NCBI GenBank assembly: GCA_903826865.1
Contig: CAIKGD010000030.1
Span: 1 to 32,442, forward strand
DNA: 32,442 nucleotides
Reading direction: 5' to 3'
Source of the DNA: an uncultured Verrucomicrobiota bacterium
GTDB lineage: Bacteria; Verrucomicrobiota; Kiritimatiellia; Kiritimatiellales; Tichowtungiaceae
Part shown: one piece after another, positions 31,260 through 32,442 of the stretch
Layout: each line of letters begins with the position of its first letter
Numbering within the stretch: position 1 is the stretch's first letter
Made by a program: the position numbers and the translations under genes
Notes under the pieces: model-generated
Told to the model about the DNA's origin: nothing
What the model saw: the letters and a program-made list of their open reading frames with translations, nothing else
Database searches by the model: none

Positions 31260-31907
31260 ATGGAAATACTGCACGGCTTTATTGACTGGATCGTAGCGGT
31301 GGTCGGACACTGGGGATATGCCGGGATTTACATCCTGATGACCCTCGAAAGCACGTTCGTGCCGATCCCCAGCGAAATCGTCATGCCGCCTGCCGGATAT
31401 CTGGCGTTCAAAGGCGGGATGAATATCTATCTGGCGGTGCTCATGGGAACGCTCGGCAGTATGACCGGCGCCCTGATCAATTATTATCTGGCCGTATTCC
31501 TCGGTCGTCCTGTCATTCTCAAGTACGGAAAATATGTCCTTTGTCCGCCGCACAAATTTGAAAAGGTGGAAAAGTTTTTCCTCCGGCACGGCGAAGTGGG
31601 AACTTTCACCGGACGACTTATGCTCGGAGTGCGCCACTTCATCTCCGTTCCGGCCGGGCTGGCCCGCATGAATATGCGCCGGTTCCTTGCCTTTACCTGC
31701 GCCGGTTCCGCTATCTGGTGCGGTGTTCTGGCTGTCATCGGCTACTGGATCGGCAAAGCTTCTGAAAACCGGACGGCCGAAGAAATGATGGCGCTTTTCA
31801 AAGCGAACGGAAAAATGGCCGGACTGATCGCCACGGCGGTATGTGCAGTAATTCTGATCTCCTATGTGGCGTGGCACCGCCGCAAAAGCGCCAAGTCCTC
31901 AAATTAG
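31260..31907 (+). CDS. DedA-family membrane protein (VTT domain)
   Basis: A 215-residue inner-membrane protein of the DedA family. Relatives (DedA, UptA, PetA-type) are implicated in recycling undecaprenyl phosphate or translocating phospholipids. The start is ATG 31260; the TTG at 31254 adds two residues. Seen: LESTFVPIPSEIVMPPAGYLAF near 32-53 with the conserved acidic E and PxPSE, GSMTGALINYYLAVFLGR near 68-85, and FTGRLMLGVRHFISVPAGLARMNMRRFLAFTCAGSAIWC near 119-157, which contains the family's R-x-xP-x-R-like and AG-x-x-M motifs. Five to six hydrophobic helices are present. A basic C-tail (WHRRKSAKSSN) follows. A carrier-lipid role would suit a polysaccharide-rich neighbourhood, but that is inference. 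Confidence 0.9.
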   Translation: MEILHGFIDWIVAVVGHWGYAGIYILMTLESTFVPIPSEIVMPPAGYLAFKGGMNIYLAVLMGTLGSMTGALINYYLAVFLGRPVILKYGKYVLCPPHKFEKVEKFFLRHGEVGTFTGRLMLGVRHFISVPAGLARMNMRRFLAFTCAGSAIWCGVLAVIGYWIGKASENRTAEEMMALFKANGKMAGLIATAVCAVILISYVAWHRRKSAKSSN

Positions 31908-31942
31908 TCTTGCCGCCGTTCCAGCGGTCTTGTTCGAAATTC

Positions 31943-31970
31943 TCAAGCCTCAAGCCTCAAGCCTAATGCC
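31943..31970. repeat. Heptanucleotide array TCAAGCC x3 plus one degenerate unit
   Basis: Three perfect contiguous copies of TCAAGCC (31943-31963) and a fourth unit TAATGCC (31964-31970). It fills the gap between the convergent DedA and aspA genes and ends 3 bp from the aspA stop codon. Confidence 0.85.
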
Positions 31971-31973
31971 TTC

Positions 31974-32442
31974 TTACTGTGTCGGTCCGTTGGAACGGGC
32001 GAGCAGAGCGGCGAATTCTTTTGCGGGCATCAGCTTTTTCTCGCGCACCAGTTCGGCCAGCGTCTTGCCGGTGGCCAGTGACTCTTTCACCAGCACGGCG
32101 ACTTTATCATAGCCCAGCACCGGATTCAGAATCGTCGGCAGTCCGGCGCTGTTTTCAAAATATTTCCGGCAGACCGCTTCGTTGGCGGTGATGCCGCTCA
32201 CGCATTTTTTATCCAGCGCATCGCAGACCTTCGTCAGAATCCGCAGCGACTTGACGATATTGGTGCCGACCAGCGGCATGTGCGTATTCAGCTCCAGTTG
32301 CCCGGCCGCGCAGCCCATTGAAACCGCCGCGTCGTTGCCGACCACCTGCAGGCAGGCCATATTGGCGGCTTCGCAGATGCTCGGATTAATCTTGCCCGGC
32401 ATAATCGACGAACCCGGTTCGACCGGCGGCAGATTGATTTCG
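31974..32442 (-). CDS. aspA: Aspartate ammonia-lyase, C-terminal part (gene enters from the window edge)
   Basis: The minus-strand frame is open from the window edge to TAA at 31974-31976, giving about 155 C-terminal residues; the internal ATG at 32402 is not the start. It opens with EINLPPVEPGSSIMPGKINP, containing the fumarate-lyase superfamily signature GSSxMPxKxN that carries the catalytic serine loop. VVGNDAAVSMGCAAGQLELNTHMPL, CVSGITANEAVCRKYFENSAG and NPVLGYDKVAVLVKESLATGKTLAELV match aspartase more closely than class II fumarase. The enzyme would interconvert aspartate with fumarate and ammonia in the cytoplasm. A heptamer repeat array lies directly after its stop. Confidence 0.88.
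   Translation of the reverse strand, partial: EINLPPVEPGSSIMPGKINPSICEAANMACLQVVGNDAAVSMGCAAGQLELNTHMPLVGTNIVKSLRILTKVCDALDKKCVSGITANEAVCRKYFENSAGLPTILNPVLGYDKVAVLVKESLATGKTLAELVREKKLMPAKEFAALLARSNGPTQ

Noticed and set aside
31236-31877. 213-codon minus-strand ORF antisense to the DedA gene
   Set aside because: Composition is histidine/arginine-rich without any domain, and the plus strand carries a complete DedA protein with conserved motifs; this is a codon-bias shadow.
1-32442. CRISPR array, tRNA or rRNA genes
   Set aside because: No spaced identical repeats of CRISPR type, and no tRNA- or rRNA-like segment was recognised by eye; a covariance-model scan would be needed to exclude small RNAs.

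Overview
This 32.4-kb window looks like the chromosome of a Gram-negative bacterium of moderate GC content. Lipid A-type genes (an LpxC-family deacetylase and an LpxL-type acyltransferase) sit next to a Wzx/Wzy-type surface-polysaccharide (O-antigen-like) locus. The four-helix-bundle gene, the DUF47 + PiT pair, the psd-pssA pair and the divergent LpxC would suit a member of the PVC group (Kiritimatiellota, Verrucomicrobiota or Lentisphaerota). That taxonomy is an inference from gene content, not a demonstrated assignment.

Layout. (1) 1-518, minus strand: 5' part of an unrecognised gene leaving the window. (2) 600-9128, plus strand: a tightly packed run with a capsule-synthesis-type glycosyltransferase, two GT4 and one GT2 glycosyltransferases, and the four dTDP-L-rhamnose genes in the order rfbD-rfbB-(four-helix-bundle gene)-rfbA-rfbC. 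(3) 9148-17685, plus, visibly more AT-rich: O-antigen ligase-type protein, Wzx flippase, Wzy polymerase, GT4, methyltransferase, WcaF-type acetyltransferase and two GT2 enzymes. (4) 17681-19275: an AbiEi/AbiEii toxin-antitoxin cassette bracketed by a perfect 42-bp direct repeat of the start of the next gene. (5) 19235-22811, plus: a WbpV-type reductase/epimerase, a small phosphoglycosyl transferase and a WbpM/CapD-type 4,6-dehydratase, probably the set that makes and loads the first sugar onto undecaprenyl phosphate. (6) 22854-24838, minus: lpxC-like and lpxL-like genes. (7) 24938-26512, plus: murJ, followed by a lone predicted lipoprotein gene. (8) 27660-29212, minus: psd-pssA, the phosphatidylethanolamine branch. 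(9) 29429-31907, plus: DUF47/PhoU-like protein, PiT phosphate transporter and a DedA protein. (10) 31974-32442, minus: C-terminal part of aspartate ammonia-lyase.

How it fits together. The PGT and its sugar-nucleotide enzymes start a repeat unit on the lipid carrier. The glycosyltransferases add sugars including rhamnose, the acetyl- and methyltransferases decorate, Wzx flips, Wzy polymerises and the ligase attaches the chain to a lipid A-core-like acceptor. Many neighbours overlap by 4 or 8 bp (ATGA, ATGAGTAA), so translational coupling is likely.

Most notable: (a) the AbiE cassette inserted exactly at a gene start with that start duplicated, leaving the biosynthetic gene coupled to the toxin gene; (b) degenerate heptanucleotide repeat arrays, including an inverted pair flanking the four-helix-bundle gene inside the rhamnose operon, one inside a glycosyltransferase gene and one at the aspA 3' end; (c) a second, diverged copy of the last 13 codons of murJ beyond the lipoprotein gene; (d) an LpxC-family protein with altered active-site positions. 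No rRNA, tRNA, CRISPR array or transposase gene was seen. No gene-free stretch exceeds 300 bases.
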